Shown here in pieces: positions 24,129 to 31,938 of a stretch of 64,000 nucleotides of DNA. Within the stretch, counting starts at the first letter, position 1. Each line of letters opens with the position of its first letter. Source of the DNA: Streptomyces aureoverticillatus. Lineage in GTDB: Bacteria > Actinomycetota > Actinomycetes > Streptomycetales > Streptomycetaceae. The stretch covers positions 773,699-837,698 of the forward strand of contig NZ_BMSY01000002.1 of the NCBI RefSeq assembly GCF_014649395.1, given 5' to 3'. Under the pieces are notes generated by a model. It was not told the origin of the DNA. It did not search any database and worked only from the letters and a program-made list of their open reading frames with translations. Both the position numbers and the translations under genes were made by a program.

Positions 24129-26327
24129 ATGCCGGACCTGAGCGTCGTCCTGTACGGCCGCAATGTGCAGGGGCATCTCCCCGAGACCCTGGCGGAACTG
24201 GCGGTCGCCGCCCCCGCGGTCGAGGTGGTCCTCGCTGCCGTCGGCACGTCCGCGCAGGAGGCCGCCGCCCGCCATCCGTACGTCACGGTCGTCCCGCTGC
24301 CCGACGGCACCCCGGACGCGGCGGCCCGCGCGGCGGGCGCGGCGCGGGCCACGGGCCGCTGGCTGCAGTTCGCGCACAGCAAGGACGGCGTGCCGGGGCT
24401 CGCGGCCCGCGCGGTCGCCGAGCGCGCGGCCGCCCTCGACGACACCGTGGACGTACTGATCACCGATCACGTCCGCTCCACCTGGCGGCACGCCCGCATG
24501 CCGAGCCCCGACGGCCGGTTCCTGGCCAGGCCGGGCCGCCGCGCCGTGCCGCTGGCGGACTGCCCGGACCTGTTGAAGGTCACGCCGCTGCTCGGGACCC
24601 GTGTCGTACGGACCGCCTTCTGGCGGGCGCACGAGGAGCGACTCACCACGGACGACGAACTGTTCGCGGCGTACGCGGTGCTGCTCACCGCCGACCGCGT
24701 CGCCACGCACGACCAGGTCGCCCTGGAGGAACGGCGGTTGCGCCCGGAGAGCCTGCCGCCCGGCACCGCCGACGACCGCTTCGCGCTGCTCGACACGTAC
24801 GAGCGGCTGCTGCGGCTGGCCGCCGAGCGGGACGCGGGCCCGGGGCCGCGTGCCGTGCTCTACGCCGCCATGGTGAGCGCGAGCCTGCGGATCATCGCCC
24901 GCGACCGGCTGCCCGAGCCGGCGGCGCGGGAGTTCTTCCGCCGGGCCTCCCGCGCGGCGGTCGCCTTCCGCCCTCCGGGCCACCGGCACCCCGGCGGCCT
25001 GGAGGGCGTGCGCCGCCGTCTCCTGGAGGAGGACGCGTACGCGAAGTACCGCGCGTTCCAGGCGGTGAACCAGCGGCGCCGCAAGACGCGGTCAGCCGTC
25101 GCGGCGAGCCGCAAGGCGCTCGGGCGCAAGGTGCGCGACGTCCGCTACCACCAGGATCTGCGCCGCCCCGTCGACCCCGGCCTCGCCGTGTTCTCCGCGT
25201 ACTGGGACCGGGGCGTCGCCTGCAATCCGGCCGCGATCGCCGCGAAGCTCGCCGAACTCGCCCCGCACATCCACCCGGTGTGGGTCGTCACGGCGGAGAA
25301 CGCACCGCTGCTGCCGCCCGGCACCGACCATGTGGTCCCCGGCACCCGCCGCTACTGGCGGGTCCTCGCGACTGCCAAATACCTGGTGAACAACGCCAAC
25401 TTCCCCAACGCGGTCGTCAAGCGCCCGGACGCCGTGCACGTCCAGACCCACCACGGCACGCCCCTCAAGCGCATGGGCCTCGACCAGCTCGACTACCCGG
25501 CCGCCGCGAAGGGCCTGAACTTCCACGAGTTGCTCGCGCGCGTGGACCGCTGGGACTACAGCGTCTCCTCCAACAGCCACTCCACGCAGATGTGGCAGCG
25601 CGCCTACCAGTCGCGGTACGTGGAGCTGGACTACGGCTACCCGCGCAACGACGTGTACTACACGGCGACCACGGCGGACGTGCGGGCGGTGCGCGAGCGC
25701 CTCGGCGTCGCGCCCGGGAAGCGCGCCCTCCTCTACGCCCCCACGCACCGCGACTACGAGGCCACCTGGACACCCCGCCTAGACCTGGCGGCGCTCGCCG
25801 ACCGGCTCGGCGAGGACACGGTGCTGCTTGTGCGCGGCCACTACTTCTACGGCGGCGCGGCGTCCCCGCTGACGAGCCTGCGCAGGGCGGGCCGGGTCAT
25901 CGACGTCTCGACGTACGACCCGGTGGAGGAGCTGGCGCTCGCGGCGGACGCGCTGATCACGGACTACTCCTCCATCATGTTCGACTACGCCAATCTGGAC
26001 CGGCCCATCGTCATCTACGCCGACGACTGGGAGACGTACGCGAAGACGCGCGGCGTCTACTTCGACCTGCTGGCCGAGCCGCCCGGCCAAGTGGCCCGCA
26101 CCCAGGAGGAGTTGACGCACATCCTCGCCTCCGACGCGTGGCGGGACGAGACGGCGGTGAAGGCGCGGGCGGCGTTCCGGCGGCGGTTCTGCGAGTTCGA
26201 CGACGGGCGGGCGGCGGAGCGGGTGGTGCGGCGGGTGTTCCTCGGCGAGAGCGAGGACGCTCTGCCGCCGGTGACGCCCCTGGACGAGCGGACTCCGGCC
26301 CCGACGCCCGAGGAGGCGGCACGATGA
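24129..26327 (+). CDS. TagF-like polyol-phosphate transferase with a degenerate GT2 domain
   Basis: 732 aa. The C-terminal half (about 350-725) is a complete TagF domain: 'VQTHHGTPLKRMGLDQ', 'LLYAPTHRDYEATW', 'LITDYSSIMFDYANLDRPIV'. It parallels the 8035-10179 protein over its whole length. The N-terminal 240 residues follow a GT2 outline ('LSVVLYGRNVQGHLPETLAEL') but have lost the key residues: 'VVDDAS' of the paralogue is 'VLAAVGTS' here, and the metal-binding 'FLDGDD' position reads 'QFAHSKDG'. The GT2 half is probably inactive as a glycosyltransferase and may serve as a scaffold. The stop codon overlaps the start of the next GT2 gene (ATGA). Confidence 0.88.
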   Translation: MPDLSVVLYGRNVQGHLPETLAELAVAAPAVEVVLAAVGTSAQEAAARHPYVTVVPLPDGTPDAAARAAGAARATGRWLQFAHSKDGVPGLAARAVAERAAALDDTVDVLITDHVRSTWRHARMPSPDGRFLARPGRRAVPLADCPDLLKVTPLLGTRVVRTAFWRAHEERLTTDDELFAAYAVLLTADRVATHDQVALEERRLRPESLPPGTADDRFALLDTYERLLRLAAERDAGPGPRAVLYAAMVSASLRIIARDRLPEPAAREFFRRASRAAVAFRPPGHRHPGGLEGVRRRLLEEDAYAKYRAFQAVNQRRRKTRSAVAASRKALGRKVRDVRYHQDLRRPVDPGLAVFSAYWDRGVACNPAAIAAKLAELAPHIHPVWVVTAENAPLLPPGTDHVVPGTRRYWRVLATAKYLVNNANFPNAVVKRPDAVHVQTHHGTPLKRMGLDQLDYPAAAKGLNFHELLARVDRWDYSVSSNSHSTQMWQRAYQSRYVELDYGYPRNDVYYTATTADVRAVRERLGVAPGKRALLYAPTHRDYEATWTPRLDLAALADRLGEDTVLLVRGHYFYGGAASPLTSLRRAGRVIDVSTYDPVEELALAADALITDYSSIMFDYANLDRPIVIYADDWETYAKTRGVYFDLLAEPPGQVARTQEELTHILASDAWRDETAVKARAAFRRRFCEFDDGRAAERVVRRVFLGESEDALPPVTPLDERTPAPTPEEAAR

Positions 26328-28030
26328 CTGCCGAGGCTTTTGGGGCCCCCGACGTGACCGTGACCGTCATCGTCTACAACGACGCCGAGCGGCTGCCGCG
26401 CGCGGTGGCGTCCCTGCTCCGCCAGACACACACCAACATCGAGATCGTCATCAGCGACGACCACTCCACGGACGAGACGCCGCGGGTGGCACGGGAGTTG
26501 GCGGCGCGGGACGACCGGGTCACGTATCTCCGGCTGCCCGAGAACAGCGGCGGCTGCAGCGCCCCGCGCAACCGCGCCATCGACATGGCGCGCGCCCCGT
26601 TCCTGATGTTCCTCGACAGCGACGACGAACTCCCGGAGCGGGCGGTGGAGTTGCTGCTCGCCGCGCACGCCGATCGCGAGGTCGACTTCGTGATGGGCGC
26701 GGTGGAGCGGGTGCGGGTGGACACCGGCCGCACTTCGACGTGGATGCCGCACCTGGTCGCGGAGCGCCGCACGGTGGCGGGCATCGAGGCCGAACCGGGC
26801 CTGTTCTTCGAGCACTTGTCGACGAGCAAGATGTACCGCAAGTCGTTCCTGGACCGGAACTCCCTCCGCTTCCCCGAGGGAATCCACTACGAGGACCAGC
26901 TCTTCTCGGCGCAGGCGTACTGCCTGGCGAAGGCGTTCACGGTGATCCCGGAGCCGGTGTACCGCTGGTACATAGAGCCGTACGGCGCGGCGGAGGCGGC
27001 GTCGATCTCCAACCAGCGGCACAAGCTGAGCAATGTGCGGGACCGGGTGTACGTGCAGGGCCTGATCGACGCGTTCCTCACGGAGAGCGGGCACGCGGGG
27101 GTGCGGGAGGCCAAGGACTACAAGTTCCTCAAGCACGACTTCCGGATGTACGCGGGGGATCTGCCGTTCCGGGACGAGGAGTGGGTGCGGGGGTTCGCGG
27201 ACATCGTGAACCCGTATCTGGCGGGGCTCGCGCAGGGGGCGTACGAGCGGCTGCCCCGGGCCGAACGCGTCGTGCTCCAACTGGTACGGGACGGGCGGCT
27301 CGCGGAGGCGCGGGTCGCTGCGCGGGGACTCGGCCACGGGGTGGCTCCGCGTGAGGTGAGTGTGGACGGGGAGGGGCGGCTGTACTGGGGCGGCCTGGTC
27401 CCGTCCGGGCCGTCCGCCCGCAGGGAGCTGGACCTCACCGAACTGGGCCTGGACTCCCGCCCGTTCCCCGGCGCGCAGTTCCGCCACGAGATCACGCGCA
27501 TCGACCGCTCTTCGCAGGGCGCGGCGCTCGCTCTGCACATCCGCACCTACGACCCCGGGCTGCGCCTGCCCGTCGGCCCGCAGGTGGCAAGCCTGGTCGT
27601 GGCGCCCGGCCGGCGCCGGATGACGACGCGCTTCCGCCTGGACCCGGTGCGCCCCGGCGTGTTCGAGGGCGAGGTCACCCTGGACCTGACGAGGGCCCCC
27701 GTCCCCCCGGACGGCTTCGAGGGCGTACGCCACCCCATGATCCAGCTCACGGAGCCGTCCGGGCGCGGGAGCCACCTCCGCAACAGCGGCCTGCTCCTGG
27801 CCCCGCTGTCCTTCCCGCGCCTGACGGCCCGCGTGCCCTACCGCTCCGGCACGGCGCCCCACGAGGTGACCGCCGAACCGGAGGGCCGGGGCGCGGGCCG
27901 CCTCCAGCTCCGCTGGACCCCGGTGGGCATGACGGCCCACGTACTCCGCCCGGTGGCCCGCCGCGTGGCGGGCCCCACGGGGTCCCGGGTGCGGCGGGCG
28001 GCGCGTTTGGTGGGCAGCGTGTTCCGCTGA
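26324..28030 (+). CDS. GT2 glycosyltransferase with C-terminal beta-rich domain
   Basis: 568 aa, start overlapping the upstream stop (ATGA). GT2 motifs are 'VTVIVYNDAERLPRAVASLL', 'IVISDDHSTDETP', 'NSGGCSAPRNRAID' and 'LMFLDSDDEL'; 'HYEDQLFSAQAY' may hold the catalytic base. From about residue 340 the protein is beta-rich ('EFEGEVTLDL'-like strands, 'HPMIQLTEPSGRGSHLRNSG') and ends in a basic helix. It is a paralogue of the 15484-17115 protein. Coupling to the upstream TagF fusion, whose own GT2 domain is degenerate, suggests this protein supplies the missing glycosyl transfer step (inference). It is the last gene of the exporter/transferase block; GC-rich repeats follow its stop. Confidence 0.87.
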   Translation: MTAEAFGAPDVTVTVIVYNDAERLPRAVASLLRQTHTNIEIVISDDHSTDETPRVARELAARDDRVTYLRLPENSGGCSAPRNRAIDMARAPFLMFLDSDDELPERAVELLLAAHADREVDFVMGAVERVRVDTGRTSTWMPHLVAERRTVAGIEAEPGLFFEHLSTSKMYRKSFLDRNSLRFPEGIHYEDQLFSAQAYCLAKAFTVIPEPVYRWYIEPYGAAEAASISNQRHKLSNVRDRVYVQGLIDAFLTESGHAGVREAKDYKFLKHDFRMYAGDLPFRDEEWVRGFADIVNPYLAGLAQGAYERLPRAERVVLQLVRDGRLAEARVAARGLGHGVAPREVSVDGEGRLYWGGLVPSGPSARRELDLTELGLDSRPFPGAQFRHEITRIDRSSQGAALALHIRTYDPGLRLPVGPQVASLVVAPGRRRMTTRFRLDPVRPGVFEGEVTLDLTRAPVPPDGFEGVRHPMIQLTEPSGRGSHLRNSGLLLAPLSFPRLTARVPYRSGTAPHEVTAEPEGRGAGRLQLRWTPVGMTAHVLRPVARRVAGPTGSRVRRAARLVGSVFR

Positions 28031-28516
28031 CGCGGGGGCTCCGGGTGGGGGCGCTGCCCCGGGCCGGGGCAACGGCTCCGGTTCCGGCGCCCTGAGCCGG
28101 GCCGCCGCCCCCGGCAGCCTGGGCCGGGCCAACCATTCCGGCCCCCTGAGCCGAGGCAGCCGTTCCAGCACCCAAAGTGAGGCCGGCCGTTCCGGCACCC
28201 AAGCAGGGCCAACCGCCCCGGCACCCCAAGCCGGGCCAACCGCCCCGGCACCCCAAGCCGGGCCAACCGCCCCGGCCAAGCCGTCCCGCTCACGCCCGCC
28301 GCAGCCGATCACCGCCGTCCTCGCCGCACCGCCCTTTCCCACCCACCCGCCCCCGCCACCCGGTGGACACCATCCCCCCCCGGACGCGGCCCCACCGCCG
28401 ACGCCTCCTGACTCGGCGCCCAGCCCTCAACCAACCGCACAGGACACCGCAGCCACGCGACCCGCGACGCCTCAGCCCACCGCCTCGCCCGGACGCGGTC
28501 CCACCGCAGGCCCCGC
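28031..28516. repeat. Gene-free stretch with a degenerate 27-bp tandem repeat
   Basis: Between the convergent GT2 and XRE genes lie 486 bp without a convincing gene. From about 28060 to 28280 the sequence is a decaying 27-bp repeat containing CCAACCGCCCCGG. The best units begin at 28209, 28236 and 28263, and older diverged units precede them. The rest is C-rich low-complexity DNA. Because 27 is a multiple of three, long open frames with nine-residue repeats appear on both strands, but they have no start signal and I regard them as artefacts. Confidence 0.75.
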
Positions 28517-29719
28517 TCAGCATCCAGCCCCGGACGCCAACTCCTCGTACGCCTCCCGCAGTTCCGCCGCCTCCGGCAACCCCCGGCCCTCGACCGCCGT
28601 CACGATCTCCAACGCCCGCCACCGGTTCGCGGGCAGCAGCCGCCCCGACAAGATCGCCCGCCACACGGCGTCGCACGCCTCGTCGAGGCGGTCGCAGGCG
28701 AGCAGCGCGAGCGCGAGGTCGATGTGGGCGGACACGGCACGGCGCGGCCAGGCGGTCGCGTCGGCGCCCAGGCGGAACTGGGCGATCACCTCGCGGGCGG
28801 GCTCCTCGGCGGCGGGGTCGCCCAGCCACGCCAAGGTGGTGGCGGTGTACGACGTGGCCTTCGCCGGGTCGTACTGGTAGTGGTGCTCGGGCCGCGCCCG
28901 GGGCACCATCGCGGTGGCGAGCCGCTGCACCCGCTCGACGGCTTCGTACGCGTCCCTCCGCTGTCCGAGGCGCGCCCGCGCCCGGCCTTCCTGCGCGGTC
29001 GCCTGGAGCTCCGCCGAACCGCCGCGCGGCGCGATGTGCCGGGCGGCCCGGGACAGTTCGACGGCGCGCGGGTAGTCGCCGTCGGTGAGCGCCCGCCAGG
29101 CCTCCGTCTCGTACGTCCACGCGTGGATCTCAGGGTGCTCGGCGTGCTGCGCGAGCGAGGCGGCCGTCGTGAGCCGCGCGGTCGCGGAGCGGCTCTGCTT
29201 GAGGTCGATGTGCAGGGTGGCGGCGAGCAGCGAGAGCCAGCCGCCGAGCACGACCAGCCGCCGGTGTTCGCTCAGCGTCTTGCGGTCGTCCAGCAGCTTG
29301 GTCACGTACGCCAGATGCCGCCGGACGTCCCGCAGCAGTTCCGGTGGCGACCCCGTCTGGTAGCGCGTCGCCAACTGGTCGAAGGCTTCCTCGAGCCGGT
29401 CGAGCGTCTCCCCGCCGACGTCGCTCGCCCGCACGCGCCGGGCGAGCTCGACGGCCTCCAGATCGTCGCCGCCGTCACCGCCGTCACCGCTCGCGCCCGC
29501 ATCCGCGGCCACGCACAACTCGGCGCTCGCCGACAACAGCGCCCCGTCGGCTCCCGTCAGCCGGTCCAGTCCGCGCCGCAGGTTCTCGGAGGGGCGTTGC
29601 TTCCCCTTCAGGACGCGGGACAGATATGCCACGTCGTAGTTGAGCGCACGCGCGGCCTGCCGCATGGAGATGCCCTGATCCGCGAGGGCATCACGGGCAC
29701 GGGTGGCGAAGTCGGTCAC
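28517..29719 (-). CDS. XRE-family regulator with helical-repeat (TPR-like) C-terminal domain
   Basis: 400 aa from GTG 29719, chosen because GGAG lies 7 nt upstream and the protein then starts 'TDFATRARDALADQG'; an in-frame GTG at 29752 would add 11 residues. The N-terminal helix-turn-helix is 'MRQAARALNYDVAYLSRVLKGKQRPS' (shown in part: 'NYDVAYLSRVLKGKQRPS'). The remainder (about 100-400) is all helical with TPR-like repeats such as 'EPARE' and 'AWRALTDGDYPRAVELSRAA', the architecture of large Streptomyces XRE regulators thought to sense peptides or proteins. A perfect inverted repeat sits just upstream (29743-29768), suggesting autoregulation. A small Cys-containing protein is encoded divergently. 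Confidence 0.85.
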   Translation of the reverse strand: MTDFATRARDALADQGISMRQAARALNYDVAYLSRVLKGKQRPSENLRRGLDRLTGADGALLSASAELCVAADAGASGDGGDGGDDLEAVELARRVRASDVGGETLDRLEEAFDQLATRYQTGSPPELLRDVRRHLAYVTKLLDDRKTLSEHRRLVVLGGWLSLLAATLHIDLKQSRSATARLTTAASLAQHAEHPEIHAWTYETEAWRALTDGDYPRAVELSRAARHIAPRGGSAELQATAQEGRARARLGQRRDAYEAVERVQRLATAMVPRARPEHHYQYDPAKATSYTATTLAWLGDPAAEEPAREVIAQFRLGADATAWPRRAVSAHIDLALALLACDRLDEACDAVWRAILSGRLLPANRWRALEIVTAVEGRGLPEAAELREAYEELASGAGC

Positions 29720-29742
29720 GGGGCGCTCCGGACAGTTGTCGA

Positions 29743-29768
29743 CCGTTGACACCGAGTCTAGTCAACGG
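29743..29768. promoter_or_regulatory. Inverted repeat, probable XRE operator
   Basis: CCGTTGAC (29743-29750) and GTCAACGG (29761-29768) form a perfect 8-bp inverted repeat with a 10-bp spacer, one to two helical turns between half-site centres. It lies between the divergent XRE gene and the small protein gene and could control both. Confidence 0.6.
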
Positions 29769-29876
29769 CCGGTCCACTGGGCCGGGTTGTGGCCGACGGC
29801 GAAGCATCGTGAGCGCAAGCCGCCCACCCCGGAGCCGAGTTCGGCCCGGGCCCCCAGGCCAGACTGGAGCACCACC

Positions 29877-30089
29877 ATGCCCGACCCCACGTCCACGACC
29901 CGAACCGGGAAGAGCGACTCCCCCGCCCCCGGCATGACCCTCCGCGTCTACACCGTGAGCCGCGACGGCACCGTCACCCAGGACACCGGCACCCGCCGCA
30001 TCACCCCCAACGGGGGTCCCCCGCCACTGAGTTCACGCCCACCCTTGTGCGTGTGCTCCCGCTGCCTGGGGCGCCCGGCGCTCCGCTGA
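29877..30089 (+). CDS. Small protein of unknown function paired with the XRE regulator
   Basis: 70 aa. GGAG lies 7 nt before the ATG. The protein has a polar N-terminus, a short beta-hairpin-like 'TLRVYTVSRDGTVTQDTG' and a C-terminal 'CVCSRCLGRPALR' with three cysteines (CxCxxC), which could bind a metal. Divergent placement from an XRE/TPR regulator recalls the many Streptomyces regulator/small-partner pairs, but this is not the DUF397 family and I cannot name it. Its 3' end overlaps the 3' end of the converging Mur ligase gene by 57 bp. Confidence 0.6.
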   Translation: MPDPTSTTRTGKSDSPAPGMTLRVYTVSRDGTVTQDTGTRRITPNGGPPPLSSRPPLCVCSRCLGRPALR

Positions 30090-31586
30090 GCCGCCGCCCG
30101 GCGACGCCTCCAGGGCGAGTTCACGCGCCGTGACCATGTCGCTGAACGGGAGCAGTTCTCCGCGGACGGTCTGGTGGGGTTCGCTGCCCTTGCCGGCGAT
30201 GAGGACGGTGTCGTGGGGGCCCGCCGCCGACAGGGCGAAGGCGATCGCTTCGCGGCGGTCGGCGAGTCGCTCGAAGGGGGTGCCGGTCGCGGCGAGGCCG
30301 GGGGTGATCTGGTCCAGGATGGCCTCCGGGTCCTCGTCGCGGGGGTTGTCGGAGGTCAGGACGCACAGGTCGGAGTGGGTCCCGGCGATCCTGCCCATGT
30401 CGGCCCGCTTCGTGGTGTCACGGTCGCCGCCGCAGCCGAAGACGGTGATCACCCGGCCGCGGGTGTAGCCGCGGATGGTGGTCAGGACCTTGTCCAGGGA
30501 GTCGGGGGAATGGGCGTAGTCCACGATGACGGAGGTGCCGTACGGGGTCCGGAAGCGTTCGAACCGGCCGGGGACGGGCGGCATTTGACCGAGTGCGGCG
30601 ATGAGGGCGCCCAGATCGTGTCCCAGGACGTGGCAGGAGGCCAGCGCGGCGAGGGCGTTGGCCACCGAGTACCGTCCCGGGACCGGTATCGACGCCGGGT
30701 ACGCGCGCCCGCCGTGCCGGAGGGTGAACCGCGTACCCGCGGCGCTCACGGCGAGGTCGGTCGCCCGGTAGTCCGCCGGTGCGTCGAGCGCGTACGTCGT
30801 CACCGCGCCGGGCATCATCGCCCCGATCCCCCTGCCCACGGGGTCGTCGGCGTTGACCACGGCGTGCCGGCACAGGCCCTGGAAGAGCCGGAGCTTGGCG
30901 TCCCGGTAGTTGGCCATCGTTCCGTGGTCGTCCAGGTGGTCCTGCGTCAGGTTGGTGAACACCCCGACGTCGATGAACGTCCGGTCCACCCGGTGGGTCA
31001 GCAGAGCCATCGAGGTGGCCTCGAGGACCACGCTGCCGGTCGCCCGGTCCCGCATGTGGCCCAGGAGGTACTGGAGGTCGGGCGACTCCGGAGTGGTGAG
31101 CACCGAAGGCGGCATCGGGATCAGCTCGTCGCCGATCCGGCTGCCCGCCGTCCCGATGACTCCCACCTTCGCCCCGGCGGAAATCCGCAGCACGGATTCG
31201 ACCATGTACGAGACCGATGTCTTGCCGTTGGTGCCGGTGATCGCCACCATGTCCATCCACCGCCCCGGCTCGCCGACATACCGGGAGGCCACGACCGCGG
31301 CGGCTCGTCGGGTGTCCGGCACCCGCACGGTGCACCTGCCCGCGGGCCACGGCACCGCCGGAAGCGCCGGATCAGCCCCTTCGACGAGCACGGCGGCGGC
31401 TCCGCGGGCGAACGCGGCCGGCACGGAGCCGGGCCCGCCCTCCCGGTGGCCGGGCACGGCGATGAAGACGGAGCCGGGCGTGACCCGGTCGACGTCGAAG
31501 GTCGGGCCCGCCGTGATCGGAGTGCTGCTCGGGTCACCCTGGAGTACGTGATGTTCCTGTCCGGCCAGCAGCTCGCTGAGCTTCAC
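30033..31586 (-). CDS. MurE-like Mur ligase (UDP-MurNAc-tripeptide synthetase paralogue)
   Basis: 517 aa from GTG 31586, with AAGGGATC a few nt upstream. The ATP-binding loop is 'GTNGKTS' (residues 118-124), the lysine expected to be carbamylated is in 'NYRDAKLRLF' (Lys231), and the C-terminal domain has 'TSDNPRDEDP' with DNPR at 413-416, the meso-/LL-diaminopimelate-recognition motif of MurE. The usual murE lies in the division cell-wall cluster, which is not here, so this is probably a second copy. It could modify peptidoglycan precursors under certain conditions or act in a peptide pathway (inference). The gene stands alone, between an XRE regulator and a glycosylation module, and its 3' end overlaps a small gene on the other strand. 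Confidence 0.82.
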   Translation of the reverse strand: MKLSELLAGQEHHVLQGDPSSTPITAGPTFDVDRVTPGSVFIAVPGHREGGPGSVPAAFARGAAAVLVEGADPALPAVPWPAGRCTVRVPDTRRAAAVVASRYVGEPGRWMDMVAITGTNGKTSVSYMVESVLRISAGAKVGVIGTAGSRIGDELIPMPPSVLTTPESPDLQYLLGHMRDRATGSVVLEATSMALLTHRVDRTFIDVGVFTNLTQDHLDDHGTMANYRDAKLRLFQGLCRHAVVNADDPVGRGIGAMMPGAVTTYALDAPADYRATDLAVSAAGTRFTLRHGGRAYPASIPVPGRYSVANALAALASCHVLGHDLGALIAALGQMPPVPGRFERFRTPYGTSVIVDYAHSPDSLDKVLTTIRGYTRGRVITVFGCGGDRDTTKRADMGRIAGTHSDLCVLTSDNPRDEDPEAILDQITPGLAATGTPFERLADRREAIAFALSAAGPHDTVLIAGKGSEPHQTVRGELLPFSDMVTARELALEASPGGGSAERRAPQAAGAHAQGWA

Positions 31587-31938
31587 AGTGATCCCTTCGA
31601 GATGGCCCGGCCCGGTCGTGCGGTCGGAGCCAGGTGGCAGCACCGGCGGAGGCCGGAAAGCTGGTGTGGCGACGTGGAGCGGGGAAGGGAGATCGCCCGG
31701 CGCGCGGCATGAAGGAGCGGCGAGCCGGTGCGGGAGCGGTGCGGGGAGCGCTAACCGTGCCCGTGGAGTGCGCGTGCGATACGCCGGATCTGATGTGTCT
31801 CGACGTCGACGACGCCGACAACCGGATCGACGACAACCGGGCGCAGTCCTGAGGCAGCCCTGTGCGGGCACTGCCTCATAGAACCCATGCGACCCATGAG
31901 CCCGAGTGTACGGCCGTTCCGGGGGACGGCCGCCCAGC
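31587..31938. other. 352-bp gap upstream of the Mur ligase; one candidate micro-ORF
   Basis: No standard gene is evident. On the plus strand, a GTG at 31757 with GGGGAG 8 nt upstream opens a 31-residue frame to 31852. The predicted peptide is acidic and has three Cys near its start ('MPVECACDTPDLMCLDVDDA'). GC3 is high in this section and lower in the in-frame extension upstream (31634 or 31709 starts). I do not recognise the peptide; it could be a regulatory micro-protein, a precursor peptide, or chance. The rest of the gap presumably holds the Mur ligase promoter. Confidence 0.35.

Noticed and set aside
28177..29088. Proline-rich open frame over the 27-bp repeats
   Set aside because: The period of 27 keeps frames open on both strands; there is no start signal, and the frame runs antisense into the XRE gene.
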